Numbered from the stretch's first letter, positions 53,979-61,924 are shown. The stretch is 64,000 nucleotides of DNA from Sphingomonadales bacterium (GCA_028868535.1 JAGWUH010000003.1:62001-126000); one strand, 5' to 3'. Notes: a model not told the origin generated them from the letters alone. A program made the numbers and translations.

Positions 53979-54350
53979 TCAGAACGGATAGTTGACGCCG
54001 TAGTAGCCGTAAACCTCGCGGCCGTAGCCTTCGTCGAAGGCGGGTTGACGGCTGTCGGCATACTTCGGGGCGCTTTCGAGGACCGACTTGTCGAGATCGA
54101 CGACATAGCCGCCCCGGTCGGTTTCGTATGTCAGCACATCCCACGGCAGGGGGTAGTTGTCCCCGCCCATGCCGAACAGGCCTCCGAAGTTGAGCACGGC
54201 GTATTCAACCCGGCCGCTGCGCTTTTCGACCATAAAGTTGCGGATCGTGCCCAGTCGTTCCCCGGAGCGGTTGTAGACCGCGGTGCCCTCGACCTTGTCC
54301 GAGGCGATCAGGCGGGTGGTTTCGTCGGTGGCGATGTCACGGTCGGCCAT
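53979..54350 (-). CDS. PRC-barrel domain protein
   Basis: 123 residues with one PRC-barrel: [40 protein letters not shown], and the conserved [20 protein letters not shown] followed by [11 protein letters not shown] Tyr/Gly-rich C terminus follows ([17 protein letters not shown]). Such proteins are stress-related in Alphaproteobacteria and related to the photosynthetic reaction-centre H subunit barrel. GGAGAACCACC precedes the ATG. On the minus strand a GGAAC lies upstream but its -10 is poor. Confidence 0.88.
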   Translation of the reverse strand: MADRDIATDETTRLIASDKVEGTAVYNRSGERLGTIRNFMVEKRSGRVEYAVLNFGGLFGMGGDNYPLPWDVLTYETDRGGYVVDLDKSVLESAPKYADSRQPAFDEGYGREVYGYYGVNYPF

Positions 54351-54466
54351 GGTGGTTCTCCTGCGATCGGTTGGGTTATGACAACCGGTGAAGCGACGCC
54401 GCGTCACCGCGTTCCTGCAGAAGCAGCCGTTCCGGGCGAGCGACGGCTGGACTGCGACGGAATGAA

Positions 54467-54871
54467 CTATTCGGTTTCAGGCCAGTCCTCGTCGGGCTCG
54501 TCTGCCGGCGGTGGATCTTCCGGCGTGGTCGCGATCGTCGCGTCGTCCTCGGGCAGGCGGCGGGCGTCCTCGCGGGCGGGGCGCCATGATTCCTCGTGCG
54601 GCATCGGCCGTTGCGGCACGACGTCGGCGGCCAGCGCGAGCCGCGGCATCGGCGCCGTCATCGGGCTGGTGGGCGGTAGCGGCAACGCCACCGGGATGGC
54701 GTCACGGTAGCTCTGCACCGGGGTGAAATCGCGATCGTCCGGCACACGCGCACTGGTTTGCCAGGGACGCAACGGCGCCATTTTCATCTGGGGATGCCAG
54801 GCCAGCCCGGTCAGTGTCCCCATCGCCAGCCCCCCTGCCGCCGCCACGGCCAGAAAGTTGCGGGCCAACAT
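54467..54871 (-). CDS. Pro-rich exported or anchored protein, unknown function
   Basis: 134 residues. The N terminus MLARNFLAVAAAGGLAMGTL is a signal peptide or signal anchor. The remainder is low-complexity: a Pro-rich middle (PLPPTSPMTAPMPRLALA), then an acidic tail rich in Asp, Glu and Pro. A canonical general-stress (EcfG) promoter lies at 54904-54929. It is probably a periplasmic or membrane-anchored stress protein. No family recognised. Confidence 0.55.
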   Translation of the reverse strand: MLARNFLAVAAAGGLAMGTLTGLAWHPQMKMAPLRPWQTSARVPDDRDFTPVQSYRDAIPVALPLPPTSPMTAPMPRLALAADVVPQRPMPHEESWRPAREDARRLPEDDATIATTPEDPPPADEPDEDWPETE

Positions 54872-54903
54872 GGTCGTTTCCTCGCATCATGGTGATGTCC
54901 AGT

Positions 54904-54929
54904 AACGCGCCGGCGATCGCGACGGTTCC
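54904..54929 (-). promoter_or_regulatory. predicted EcfG general-stress promoter
   Basis: On the minus strand: GGAAC, 17-nt spacer, CGTT, matching the alphaproteobacterial EcfG consensus GGAAC-N16-17-CGTT, 33 bp before the Pro-rich protein gene. It also lies in the divergent region of the universal stress protein gene. Confidence 0.65.
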
Positions 54930-54995
54930 GTTGACGTGGTGCAAAGACCCGCGTGACCGCCTATGCAAGCTGCACAGAACAACGGGAGGGCAACG

Positions 54996-55427
54996 ATGTA
55001 TCGGCGCATTTTGCTGGCCTACAACGGCACGACATACGCCACGGTGGCGCTGCGGCAGGGCGCCGAACTGGCGCGGCTGTGCGGGGCGGAACTGCACCTG
55101 GTGGGCATCGTCGCCACCACCGGCGGGTTCGCGATCGCGCAGGCGGCCGGGCCGCAGGATGTCTGGGGACTGGAGCAGCAGCACTTGCGCAAGGCGCTCG
55201 AAGCGGCGGCGCAGGAGATCGCGGGCAAGTGCGTCCATCTCGTCTCGGTCATACGCGAAGGCGATCCGGCGTCGGAAATCGTCGCCTATGCCAACGAGAT
55301 CAAGGCCGACATCGTCGTCATCGGCCACCGCGACCGGTCGGTGATGGCCCGGTGGCTGGGGGGATCGACCTCGCAGCGACTCATTCAGGAACTGCGCTGC
55401 TCGATCCTGATCGCCGAAGGCGAATAG
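54996..55427 (+). CDS. universal stress protein (UspA family)
   Basis: 143 residues from ATG at 54996 with GGGAGGG upstream; the ATG at 54963 is too far from that site. A single Usp domain: MYRRILLAYNGTTYATVALR, SLIREGDPASEIVAYANEIK-like centre (IREGDPASEIVAYANEIKAD), and the nucleotide-binding IVVIGHRDRSVMARWLGGST. It is ATP-binding type (GHRDR-x5-WLGGST near GxxGxxxxGS). Divergent from an EcfG-controlled gene, so it is likely part of the general stress response. Confidence 0.93.
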   Translation: MYRRILLAYNGTTYATVALRQGAELARLCGAELHLVGIVATTGGFAIAQAAGPQDVWGLEQQHLRKALEAAAQEIAGKCVHLVSVIREGDPASEIVAYANEIKADIVVIGHRDRSVMARWLGGSTSQRLIQELRCSILIAEGE

Positions 55428-55478
55428 CATGCGGGCGCGGCCGGTTGGCCGCGCCCGTGCTCCCGTCCGGAAGCTTGC

Positions 55479-56204
55479 TCAATCGTCGCGCTGGACGCCG
55501 GTGAACTGCAGCAGAAGCTGGAACAGGTTGACGAAATTCAGGTAGAGCGAGAAGGCGCTCCACACCGCCAGCTTTTCCGCCGCCGCGCCGCCACCCCAGT
55601 TCAGGTATTCGGCCTTGGCGCGTTGCGTGTCCCAGGCGGTGAGGCCGGTGAACACCAGGACGCCGATCGCCGAGATCGCCAGTTGCAGCGCGCTGGACTG
55701 CAGGAACAGGTTGACCAGGCCGGCGACGACCAGACCGATCACGCCCATCACCAGGAAGCTGCCGAAGCGCGAGAGGTCCGCACCGGTTGTATAGCCGTAG
55801 AGGCTGGTGGCGAGGAACATCGCCGCCGCGACCATGAACGTCGAGGCGATGCTGGCGCCGGTGAAGACGAGGAACACGCTGGCGAGCGAGACGCCCATCA
55901 GTGCCGCGAAGCTCCACAGCGCGGTGACCGCGCCGGCAGTGGTCATCTTCTCGAAGCGGAAGCTGAAGAAGAAGGTGAAGGCCAGCGGCGCGAAGATCGC
56001 TACCCATTTCAGCGGTGTGCCGAAAATCGGCCCGGCGAGCGCCGGCGTACTGCCGATCGCCCAGGCAACGAGGCCGCTGATGACCAGCGCAACGCCCATG
56101 TTGCGGTAGATGCCGAGCATGTGGCTGCGCAGGCCGGCGTCGAATTCCACCCCGGCCCGTGCGGGCCGGGTGGTCCAGCTTTGACCGAGATCGTTGTTGG
56201 ACAT
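55479..56204 (-). CDS. Bax inhibitor-1 / YbhL family membrane protein
   Basis: 241 residues from ATG at 56204 with seven membrane helices; the family C-terminal motif appears as SAFSLYLNFVNLFQLLLQFT. The AWDTQRAKAEYLN segment is the usual cytoplasmic loop with the pH-sensing Asp pair region. These proteins are calcium-leak or stress-tolerance channels (YccA, YbhL, BsYetJ). Its leader contains a hairpin matching the ybhL motif, and an OxyR-type palindrome lies ~95 bp upstream. Confidence 0.93.
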   Translation of the reverse strand: MSNNDLGQSWTTRPARAGVEFDAGLRSHMLGIYRNMGVALVISGLVAWAIGSTPALAGPIFGTPLKWVAIFAPLAFTFFFSFRFEKMTTAGAVTALWSFAALMGVSLASVFLVFTGASIASTFMVAAAMFLATSLYGYTTGADLSRFGSFLVMGVIGLVVAGLVNLFLQSSALQLAISAIGVLVFTGLTAWDTQRAKAEYLNWGGGAAAEKLAVWSAFSLYLNFVNLFQLLLQFTGVQRDD

Positions 56205-56254
56205 GTCAGTTTCCTTAGCTGCGGGCCACGCGGACCCGTATCGGCAAGCTAAGG
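56205..56254 (-). ncRNA. ybhL-type leader hairpin
   Basis: In the mRNA sense, CCTTAGCT ... AGCTAAGG forms a perfect 8-bp outer stem with an inner CGGG/CCCG stem. The 3' arm contains the AAGGA ribosome-binding site of the BI-1 gene, seven bases before the ATG. The location and layout are those of the ybhL RNA motif known upstream of ybhL-like (BI-1) genes in Alphaproteobacteria. I compared by memory only, so a covariance-model search is needed. Confidence 0.6.
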
Positions 56255-56292
56255 CGGGTACCACCATGGCACCAATCGAAAGATCAACGCAT

Positions 56293-56317
56293 TTTCGATA
56301 GGTATTTTCTATCGAAA
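56293..56317. promoter_or_regulatory. palindrome TTTCGATAG-N7-CTATCGAAA, possible OxyR-type operator
   Basis: Perfect 9-bp arms around GTATTTT; the core ATAG-N7-CTAT has the same geometry as the site at the oxyR-like start. It overlaps the last codons of the oxyR-like gene and lies ~90 bp upstream of the BI-1 gene. A further ATCGAAA at 56275-56281 adds a third related half-site. Confidence 0.6.
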
Positions 56318-57223
56318 TGGCTGATCCAGAATGCGTCGCGCCTCACTGGCGATGGTCTCGGCAATGACCCGGTAGCTGTCGGCGAAGGCGACCCCTTCGC
56401 GCCAGACCGCCGCGATCGAACGGTTGGCGCTCCAGTCGGCGAGGTGAAGGCGGGTGACCATGTCCTCGCCGCCGACCTCGGAGCGCAGATAGAGTTCCGG
56501 GAGGATCGCGAAACCGAGGCCGGAACCAGCCATCTGGCGCAGGCTGTCGAGGCTCGTGCCTTCGTAGTCCTCGAGCAGGTCGGCGCCGAGCTCGTCGCAG
56601 ATCACCCGGTCCTGGCGATAGGCATGGTGGCGTGGATCGAGGCTGAGGAAACCGATCCCGGCCAGGTCCTGGCGGCGCACCAGCGGCGCCTGCGCAACCG
56701 GGTGGCCCGGCGGGGCGACGATGTGCAAGGGCTCGCGAAACAGTGGTTCGATGTGGAGGTCGCTGCCCGACAGCGGAAGCGGCGACAGCAGCATGTCGAG
56801 CTCTCCCCGGGCCAGCTCGCGCGCCTGCTCGTCGGGAATGCCTTCGCGGATGTAGAGCCGCATGTCCGGAAAGCGCCGGTGCAGTTGCGCGACGATGGCG
56901 GGTAGCAGGTAGGGGCCGAGCGTGGGAGTGACGCCGAAGCGGACCGTCCCGGCCATGCCGTGCCGCGCCCGCCGGGCGAGTGCCTCGACATCCTTGACGT
57001 CGAGCAGGATGCGGCGGGCGCGGGTGGCGATCTCGCGGCCGATCGGGGTCAACTGCACCGGGCTCTCGTTGCGTTCGACCAGGGTGACGCCGAGCCGGGC
57101 CTCGAGGGCGCGCAATTGCTGGCTCAGCGTCGGCTGCGATACTGCGCAGGCATCGGCGGCGCGACGGAAGTGGCGGTGATCGGCCACGGCGACGAGATAG
57201 GCGAACTGGCGAAGCGTGCTCAT
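56309..57223 (-). CDS. OxyR-like LysR-type regulator lacking the peroxidatic cysteine
   Basis: 304 residues from ATG at 57223 (ATG at 57229 equally possible). N-terminal winged helix: LRQFAYLVAVADHRHFRRAA, then SQPTLSQQLRALEARLG. The effector domain is OxyR-like (IREGIPDEQARELARGELDM), TSLDSLRQMAGSGLGFAILP being the best match to E. coli OxyR. In E. coli the redox pair is Cys199/Cys208; here the equivalents are His200 and Cys209. A divergent TerC gene lies 253 bp away, and ATAG-N7-CTAT sites lie at both ends of the gene. Confidence 0.88.
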   Translation of the reverse strand: MSTLRQFAYLVAVADHRHFRRAADACAVSQPTLSQQLRALEARLGVTLVERNESPVQLTPIGREIATRARRILLDVKDVEALARRARHGMAGTVRFGVTPTLGPYLLPAIVAQLHRRFPDMRLYIREGIPDEQARELARGELDMLLSPLPLSGSDLHIEPLFREPLHIVAPPGHPVAQAPLVRRQDLAGIGFLSLDPRHHAYRQDRVICDELGADLLEDYEGTSLDSLRQMAGSGLGFAILPELYLRSEVGGEDMVTRLHLADWSANRSIAAVWREGVAFADSYRVIAETIASEARRILDQPFR

Positions 57224-57230
57224 CCCCATG

Positions 57231-57249
57231 TGATAGATCAAAACTATCA
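57231..57249. promoter_or_regulatory. OxyR-type operator at the oxyR-like start
   Basis: TGATAG-N7-CTATCA. Read on the minus strand the core is ATAGTTTTGATCTAT, which fits the OxyR half-operator ATAGntnnnanCTAT at every fixed position. It lies two bases before ATG 57229, so autorepression is likely; it is also 227 bp upstream of terC. Confidence 0.7.
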
Positions 57250-57332
57250 ATGATGCATTGCTTTTCCAATTGGACCTATTGCGCGAACCATCGCATCTTC
57301 ATGGGCAAGGAGCGAAGGCTCCGACGGAACAT

Positions 57333-57423
57333 GCAGTACGAGGCACGATGCCTGCCCCTCCAGGCGCCTCGTACTGCCGGGGCGACGCGCCGAGCAGCCC
57401 ACTCGAACCCCCCGCGTCGCCCC
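57333..57423 (+). other. two long perfect hairpins upstream of terC
   Basis: GCAGTACGAGGC (57333-57344) pairs perfectly with 57366-57377 (12 bp), then GGGGCGACGCG (57379-57389) pairs perfectly with 57413-57423 (11 bp). No U-run follows either. They fill the middle of the 252-bp oxyR-terC spacer. The conserved loop sequences of the yybP-ykoY manganese riboswitch, which often precedes terC genes, were not found. Confidence 0.6.
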
Positions 57424-57475
57424 CACTTCTTGCCCGCGCGCCGGGACGGGGCCGCCCGCACAGGCTGAGCCCGCG

Positions 57476-58459
57476 ATGACCGAACTGCTGACTTCCCCCT
57501 TCCTCGGTACGCCCGCATGGTTCTGGCTGGCATTCCTGGCGCTGGTCGCCGGGCTGACCGCGCTCGACCTCGGCCTGCTCAACCGGCGCGACCGGGACAT
57601 GGGGATCGGCGAATCCCTCCGGTTGTCGGCGTTCTACATCGCCATCGCAGTGGCTTTCGGCGCCTGGATCTGGCTGGAACGCGGCGCCGATGCCGGCATG
57701 AAGTACTACACCGGATTCTTCATCGAGAAGGCGCTGTCGATCGACAACATCTTCGTGATCGGCATGATCTTCAGCTTCTTCGCGATCCCTTCGCGCTACC
57801 AGTACCGCGCGCTGGTATGGGGAATTCTCGGCGTGATCGTGCTGCGCGGGGCGATGATCGCGGCGGGCGCGGCGCTGGTCGCGCAGGCACACTGGGTACT
57901 CTACCTGTTCGCGGCGTTCCTCGTCTTCACCGGCATCAAGATGCTGCGCGGCGGCGACAGCGAGCCGGACCTGGCCAACAATCCGGCGATCCGCTGGCTC
58001 TCGGCGCGGATGAACGTGACGCCCGAACTGCACGGCCAGCGCTTCCTCGTCCGGGTCCGCGACGCCCGGACCGGGCGCTTGGTTCGCGCCGCGACGCCGC
58101 TGCTGCTGGCGCTGGTCGTGATCAACGTCGCCGACCTGGTGTTCGCGATCGACTCGGTCCCGGCGATCTTCGCGATCACCACCGATACCTTCATCGTCTT
58201 CACCTCGAACATCATGGCGATCCTCGGCCTCCGGGCGCTGTACTTCGCGCTCTCGGCGATGATCGCGCGGTTCGAGTACCTGAAGGTGGCGCTGGCCGGG
58301 GTGCTGGTGTTCATCGGCTCGAAGATCTTCATCGCGGACTTCGTGCTCGATGGCGGCAAGTTTCCGCCGCTGCTGAGCCTCGGCGTGACGTTCGGGATGA
58401 TCGGCGCGGGGATCGGCTGGTCGCTGTGGAAGACGCGCGGCCTGCCGGCAACGGCCTGA
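57476..58459 (+). CDS. TerC family membrane protein
   Basis: 327 residues with about nine membrane helices. TerC signatures: ALDLGLLNRRDRDMGIGESL, YYTGFFIEKALSIDNIFVIG with acidic residues in the membrane, and NVADLVFAIDSVPAIFAITT. The two conserved Asp-containing helices (LSIDN and VFAIDSVPA) form the metal-transport-like core. Family members (Alx, MeeF) export manganese or protect exoenzymes. It is divergent from the OxyR-like gene and converges on the acyltransferase gene with four bases between stops. Confidence 0.93.
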   Translation: MTELLTSPFLGTPAWFWLAFLALVAGLTALDLGLLNRRDRDMGIGESLRLSAFYIAIAVAFGAWIWLERGADAGMKYYTGFFIEKALSIDNIFVIGMIFSFFAIPSRYQYRALVWGILGVIVLRGAMIAAGAALVAQAHWVLYLFAAFLVFTGIKMLRGGDSEPDLANNPAIRWLSARMNVTPELHGQRFLVRVRDARTGRLVRAATPLLLALVVINVADLVFAIDSVPAIFAITTDTFIVFTSNIMAILGLRALYFALSAMIARFEYLKVALAGVLVFIGSKIFIADFVLDGGKFPPLLSLGVTFGMIGAGIGWSLWKTRGLPATA

Positions 58460-58463
58460 AGCT

Positions 58464-59642
58464 TCAGCAGCGGTGGTAGAGCCGTTCGAGACGATCGAGC
58501 CAGCCGAGCGCGCGACGGCGGAGCGGGCCGCCGAGAGCGATGCCGCAATCGACCAGGCCGAGCCGCTGCGGCCACAGCGACCCGATCGGTTCCTGCCCCG
58601 GAGCACAGCAGGAATCGACGCGCGGCGGGCCGGCGTCCCGGAAATGCGCGGTCAGCCGTGACAGCAGCAGCAGGCCGGGGCCGAACCCGCCGAGGCCTTC
58701 ATCGTAGGCCATCTTGAAGCCGAAGCCCTCGTCGCCGGCGACGAAATGGACCGACGCGGCGATCAGGCGCCCGCCGGCGAGCAGTTCGGTCACCTCGATC
58801 AGGCCACGGGCGGCAGCGGCGGAGGTGACGGCGGCGAAGAAATCGCGGGTGGCGGTGGCGCTGGCCAGGGCGGAGCCGGCACGCCCCTTCCAGCCGGCGC
58901 TTTCCAGCGCGAGAAAGCGGTCGAGCGCTGCCGCGACATCGGCCTTGCTGCCTGCGACCCGCCAGGCGAGCGGGCCAAGCTCCCGCTCGCACTTGCGTTC
59001 GAGCGAGGCGATGCGGCGGCGACGCGATCCCTTGAGCGCCTCGCCCTCGTCGAGTTGATCGCGGGCGAGCAGGGCGCGATCGTAGAGCCGGTCGGTCTTC
59101 CAGCCGCGTCGATCATCGGCGCAGACCTGAACCAGCGCGCGGACCACGGGTTCATCCAGCGGCAGGCCGGTGAGACGCAGCGCGAGGCGCCCCCTGCCCG
59201 CCCGGCCAAGGCCATCGAGCAGGGCGCGCCAGAAGCGGGCCTCGTGCCCCTGCTGGACCAGCGGTGTGCCGCGGAACTGGTTGGGATGGCTCCACAGCGC
59301 CCAGTGCGGAAACGGCGCCTTGCCGTACCGCGCGCGGGCGATCACCGGGACCACGCCAAGCCAGTTGCCGCCGTCTTCGATCACCACCGCCAGCCGCACG
59401 TCGGCGTCCCCGGCGCAACAGGCAAGGCCGGCGCGGGTGAACCAGGGCTGGGCAAAGACCGAGGGCGTGGCGCTGTTGGCTCCCAGGTCATCCCACACGG
59501 CCTGGTCGGCGGCGGTAAGCGACGCCGGCGCGAGCAGGGACAAGCGCGCGCCGGGCGCGGGGACCGCCGCGTGATCGGCAAGCGGGGGCAGCGCGCCGTT
59601 CGGCAGGGCGGGCGCGAACGTGGCGCGGTCCTCGAAGATCAT
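58464..59642 (-). CDS. GNAT / BioF2-like acyltransferase
   Basis: 392 residues from ATG at 59642. The C-terminal half has the BioF2-like (CelD/FemAB-type) pattern: ALDRFLALESAGWKGRAGSA, ALLAGGRLIAASVHFVAGDE-like strands, FGFKMAYDEGLGGFGPGLLL, and DSCCAPGQEPIGSLW. These enzymes transfer an acyl or amino-acyl group in cell-surface or polysaccharide synthesis. It is 26 bp after the JmjC-like gene, a pair conserved in sphingomonads. Substrate unknown. Confidence 0.78.
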   Translation of the reverse strand: MIFEDRATFAPALPNGALPPLADHAAVPAPGARLSLLAPASLTAADQAVWDDLGANSATPSVFAQPWFTRAGLACCAGDADVRLAVVIEDGGNWLGVVPVIARARYGKAPFPHWALWSHPNQFRGTPLVQQGHEARFWRALLDGLGRAGRGRLALRLTGLPLDEPVVRALVQVCADDRRGWKTDRLYDRALLARDQLDEGEALKGSRRRRIASLERKCERELGPLAWRVAGSKADVAAALDRFLALESAGWKGRAGSALASATATRDFFAAVTSAAAARGLIEVTELLAGGRLIAASVHFVAGDEGFGFKMAYDEGLGGFGPGLLLLSRLTAHFRDAGPPRVDSCCAPGQEPIGSLWPQRLGLVDCGIALGGPLRRRALGWLDRLERLYHRC

Positions 59643-59668
59643 GGCCGGTCGCAGCCCCGGGTGCGCGC

Positions 59669-60541
59669 TCAGCCGCAGCCGAGGCGGCGCAGCGCGCGCC
59701 AGGCGTTGGCCTTGACGCGGGAGCGGCCGTGCGGAAGCGGTGCCGGCGGGGACGGATTCAGGCCGTGCTCGCGCAGCCAGCCGTTGAAGGTCCAGGCCTC
59801 GTTCTGTTCGAGGCTGGCGTCGCTGCACCAGGTGAGCGAGATCGAAACCGATGGCTGGTCATCGACCTCCACCCAGTGGGGTGCCTTGAACGTGTGGTGC
59901 AGCGCATCGCCGGGGTCGAGGGTGTAGACGGTGCCGTGCGCGGCGAAGTCCTCGCGCCATTCGAGCGCATTGATGCCGTGACGGTGGAACGCCTCGTTCT
60001 GCCGGTCGGTCAGGAACGGCGGCTGCGGCGGGAACACGGCGAAGCGCTTGCGGCCGGCGATCTGGGCGAGAATGTTGTATTCGGGATCGACATGAAACGG
60101 GAACTTCGCCCGCGGCGAGGACACGAAGATGAACGCCTTGAGCCGGCGCGCCGGGCCGGTGATCGGGCGGATCAGGTCATCCAGCTCCCCCAGCACCGAC
60201 GCGATCAGGTCCGCGTACTCGGGAAGCTGCGAGGCGTCGTTGAACCCAACCCAGAGATCGGCCGTGGCGATATCGCGCACCATGGCGACGTGGTCGGCGG
60301 GGTGGCTGGCAAGGCTGACCACGGCCTGCAGGGGCTCGCTGGCGCGCTTGTACAGCACGCAATCGGGGCGCATGCGCCCGGCGGCATCGGCCAGCGCGTC
60401 GAGCGAGAGCAGCGGATGATCGGCGAGCGCGTGGCGCAGCACGCAGGCGCCGGTCGGGTAAGCCGCGGCGAAGGCGCGGCGGGCTTCCTCGTCGAAGGCG
60501 CGACGCGAGGCCGGGACGAAGCCCGAGGGAGTCATGTCCAT
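59669..60541 (-). CDS. JmjC/cupin-like Fe(II)/2-oxoglutarate-type protein
   Basis: 290 residues. The double-stranded beta helix carries FPFHVDPEYNILAQIAGRKR (HxD metal pair) and later ALHHTFKAPHWVEV (distal His), the pattern of JmjC-like and cupin_8 oxygenases. The Lys in GRKR and the following FAVFPPQPP are the usual 2-oxoglutarate-side strand. It may hydroxylate a protein or small molecule. It faces phoR with 139 bp between starts, including a Pho box. The pair with an acyltransferase suggests a surface or natural-product modification. Confidence 0.75.
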   Translation of the reverse strand: MDMTPSGFVPASRRAFDEEARRAFAAAYPTGACVLRHALADHPLLSLDALADAAGRMRPDCVLYKRASEPLQAVVSLASHPADHVAMVRDIATADLWVGFNDASQLPEYADLIASVLGELDDLIRPITGPARRLKAFIFVSSPRAKFPFHVDPEYNILAQIAGRKRFAVFPPQPPFLTDRQNEAFHRHGINALEWREDFAAHGTVYTLDPGDALHHTFKAPHWVEVDDQPSVSISLTWCSDASLEQNEAWTFNGWLREHGLNPSPPAPLPHGRSRVKANAWRALRRLGCG

Positions 60542-60635
60542 GGCGAACGGGTTTCCGCGTGATTGGCTTCTTATGGTTCTAGGACAAAGGTCTTAAGTCC
60601 CGGTTTCTGAACGGTGTGCGCGGGCGATCGCGGCG

Positions 60636-60653
60636 CTGTCATCAATCTGTCAT
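60636..60653 (+). promoter_or_regulatory. Pho box upstream of phoR
   Basis: CTGTCAT-CAAT-CTGTCAT: two perfect 7-mers with the 11-nt period of PhoB sites, 27 bp before the phoR start. It also lies 95 bp upstream of the divergent JmjC-like gene. Confidence 0.8.
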
Positions 60654-60680
60654 CGTGCGCGCACAAGCCTCTGGCCCACA

Positions 60681-61919
60681 ATGAGCGAGCATTCTACAAG
60701 CGCGCCGATGCGCCGGGAACTACCGAAACCCTGGGCGGGAATGGCGCTGATGGCGCTGACCGTGGCCGGGCTGGTCATGGGCGGCATTTCGCTGCCGGCG
60801 GTGGCGTTGACCGGGGGCATCTGGCTGATCTCGCTGTGGTTCGAGTGGCTCCGGCCGCCGCCGCCGGAACAGCCGATCCACATTGCCGAGAAGCCGGATC
60901 TCGATGCGGTGGCGCGGGCGGCGATGCAGGCCGCGATCGAACCCGTGGGCGTGCCGCTGATGCTGACCGACAGCGCGCGGATCTTTGCCGCCAACAGCGC
61001 TGCCCGGCTGGCGCTGGGCGCGCATGTGACCGGGCAGGACGCGCGGGTGGCGTTGCGCCATCCGGACGCGGTGCGGCTGCTGGACATGGCCGAAGGCGGC
61101 ACGCTGACGCTGCGCGGCCTGACCGGAACGCGCACGCTGTGGCAGATGACCCGCGAGGCGCTGCCGGGCGAGGCCGGAGCCGGGCTGTGGCTGATCGAGC
61201 TGCGCGACCGCACCGCCGAGGCGGACATGGGCCGGGCGCACACCGACTTCGTCGCCAACGCCAGCCACGAACTGCGCACGCCGCTGTCGTCGGTGATCGG
61301 CTATGTCGAGACGCTGGCGGAGAATCCCGGCGGCTACGATGCGGCGACGATGGCCCGCTTCCTGGGGACGGTGCTGCGCGAGGCGCGGCGCATGGACAGC
61401 CTGGTTTCGGACCTGATGTCGCTTTCGCAACTCGAGGCGGAAAAGCACGACGCGCCGACCGGCCATGTCGATCTCGCCGCGGTCGCGGCGCGCGTGGCCG
61501 GCGAGTTCGCGCACGAGCGTCGCGTGAAGTTCGAGCGGCCGGACGCGGTGATCGCGGTGGCCGGCGATACCCGACAGCTCGAGCAACTCGTCCGCAACCT
61601 CGTCGACAACGCGCTCAAGTACGCCGATGGCGAGAAGCCGGTGACGGTTACGGTGGCGCTGCGGACCGGGGGACGGAACGCTGTGCTGGCAGTGGCGGAC
61701 CAAGGGCCGGGCATCGCCCCGGAACACCTGCCCCACCTCACCCGGCGGTTCTACCGCACCGATCCCGGCCGCAGCCGTGCCGCCGGCGGCACCGGCCTGG
61801 GCCTGGCGATCGTCAAGCACATCGTCGAGCGGCATCGCGGGACGCTCGACATCGCCAGCACGCTGGGCGAGGGAACGACGGTCACGGTGACGCTGCCGCT
61901 GATCGCGGGCGAATTGTGA
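60681..61919 (+). CDS. phoR: phosphate-regulon sensor histidine kinase PhoR
   Basis: 412 residues. Two membrane helices near residues 18-55, a PAS-like linker, then HisKA with His196 (VANASHELRTPLSSVIGYVE), N box (QLVRNLVDNALKYADG), G1 (VADQGPGIAPEHLPHLT) and G2 (AGGTGLGLAIVKHIVERHRG). It lacks a large periplasmic domain, as do PhoR kinases that sense through the Pst/PhoU complex. No pstSCAB genes lie between phoR and phoU. Confidence 0.95.
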   Translation: MSEHSTSAPMRRELPKPWAGMALMALTVAGLVMGGISLPAVALTGGIWLISLWFEWLRPPPPEQPIHIAEKPDLDAVARAAMQAAIEPVGVPLMLTDSARIFAANSAARLALGAHVTGQDARVALRHPDAVRLLDMAEGGTLTLRGLTGTRTLWQMTREALPGEAGAGLWLIELRDRTAEADMGRAHTDFVANASHELRTPLSSVIGYVETLAENPGGYDAATMARFLGTVLREARRMDSLVSDLMSLSQLEAEKHDAPTGHVDLAAVAARVAGEFAHERRVKFERPDAVIAVAGDTRQLEQLVRNLVDNALKYADGEKPVTVTVALRTGGRNAVLAVADQGPGIAPEHLPHLTRRFYRTDPGRSRAAGGTGLGLAIVKHIVERHRGTLDIASTLGEGTTVTVTLPLIAGEL

Positions 61920-61924
61920 CGGTG

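Noticed and set aside
57250..57475. yybP-ykoY manganese riboswitch before terC
   Set aside because: I looked for the conserved GGGGAGUAG-type and later conserved loop sequences and did not find them; only strong hairpins are present.
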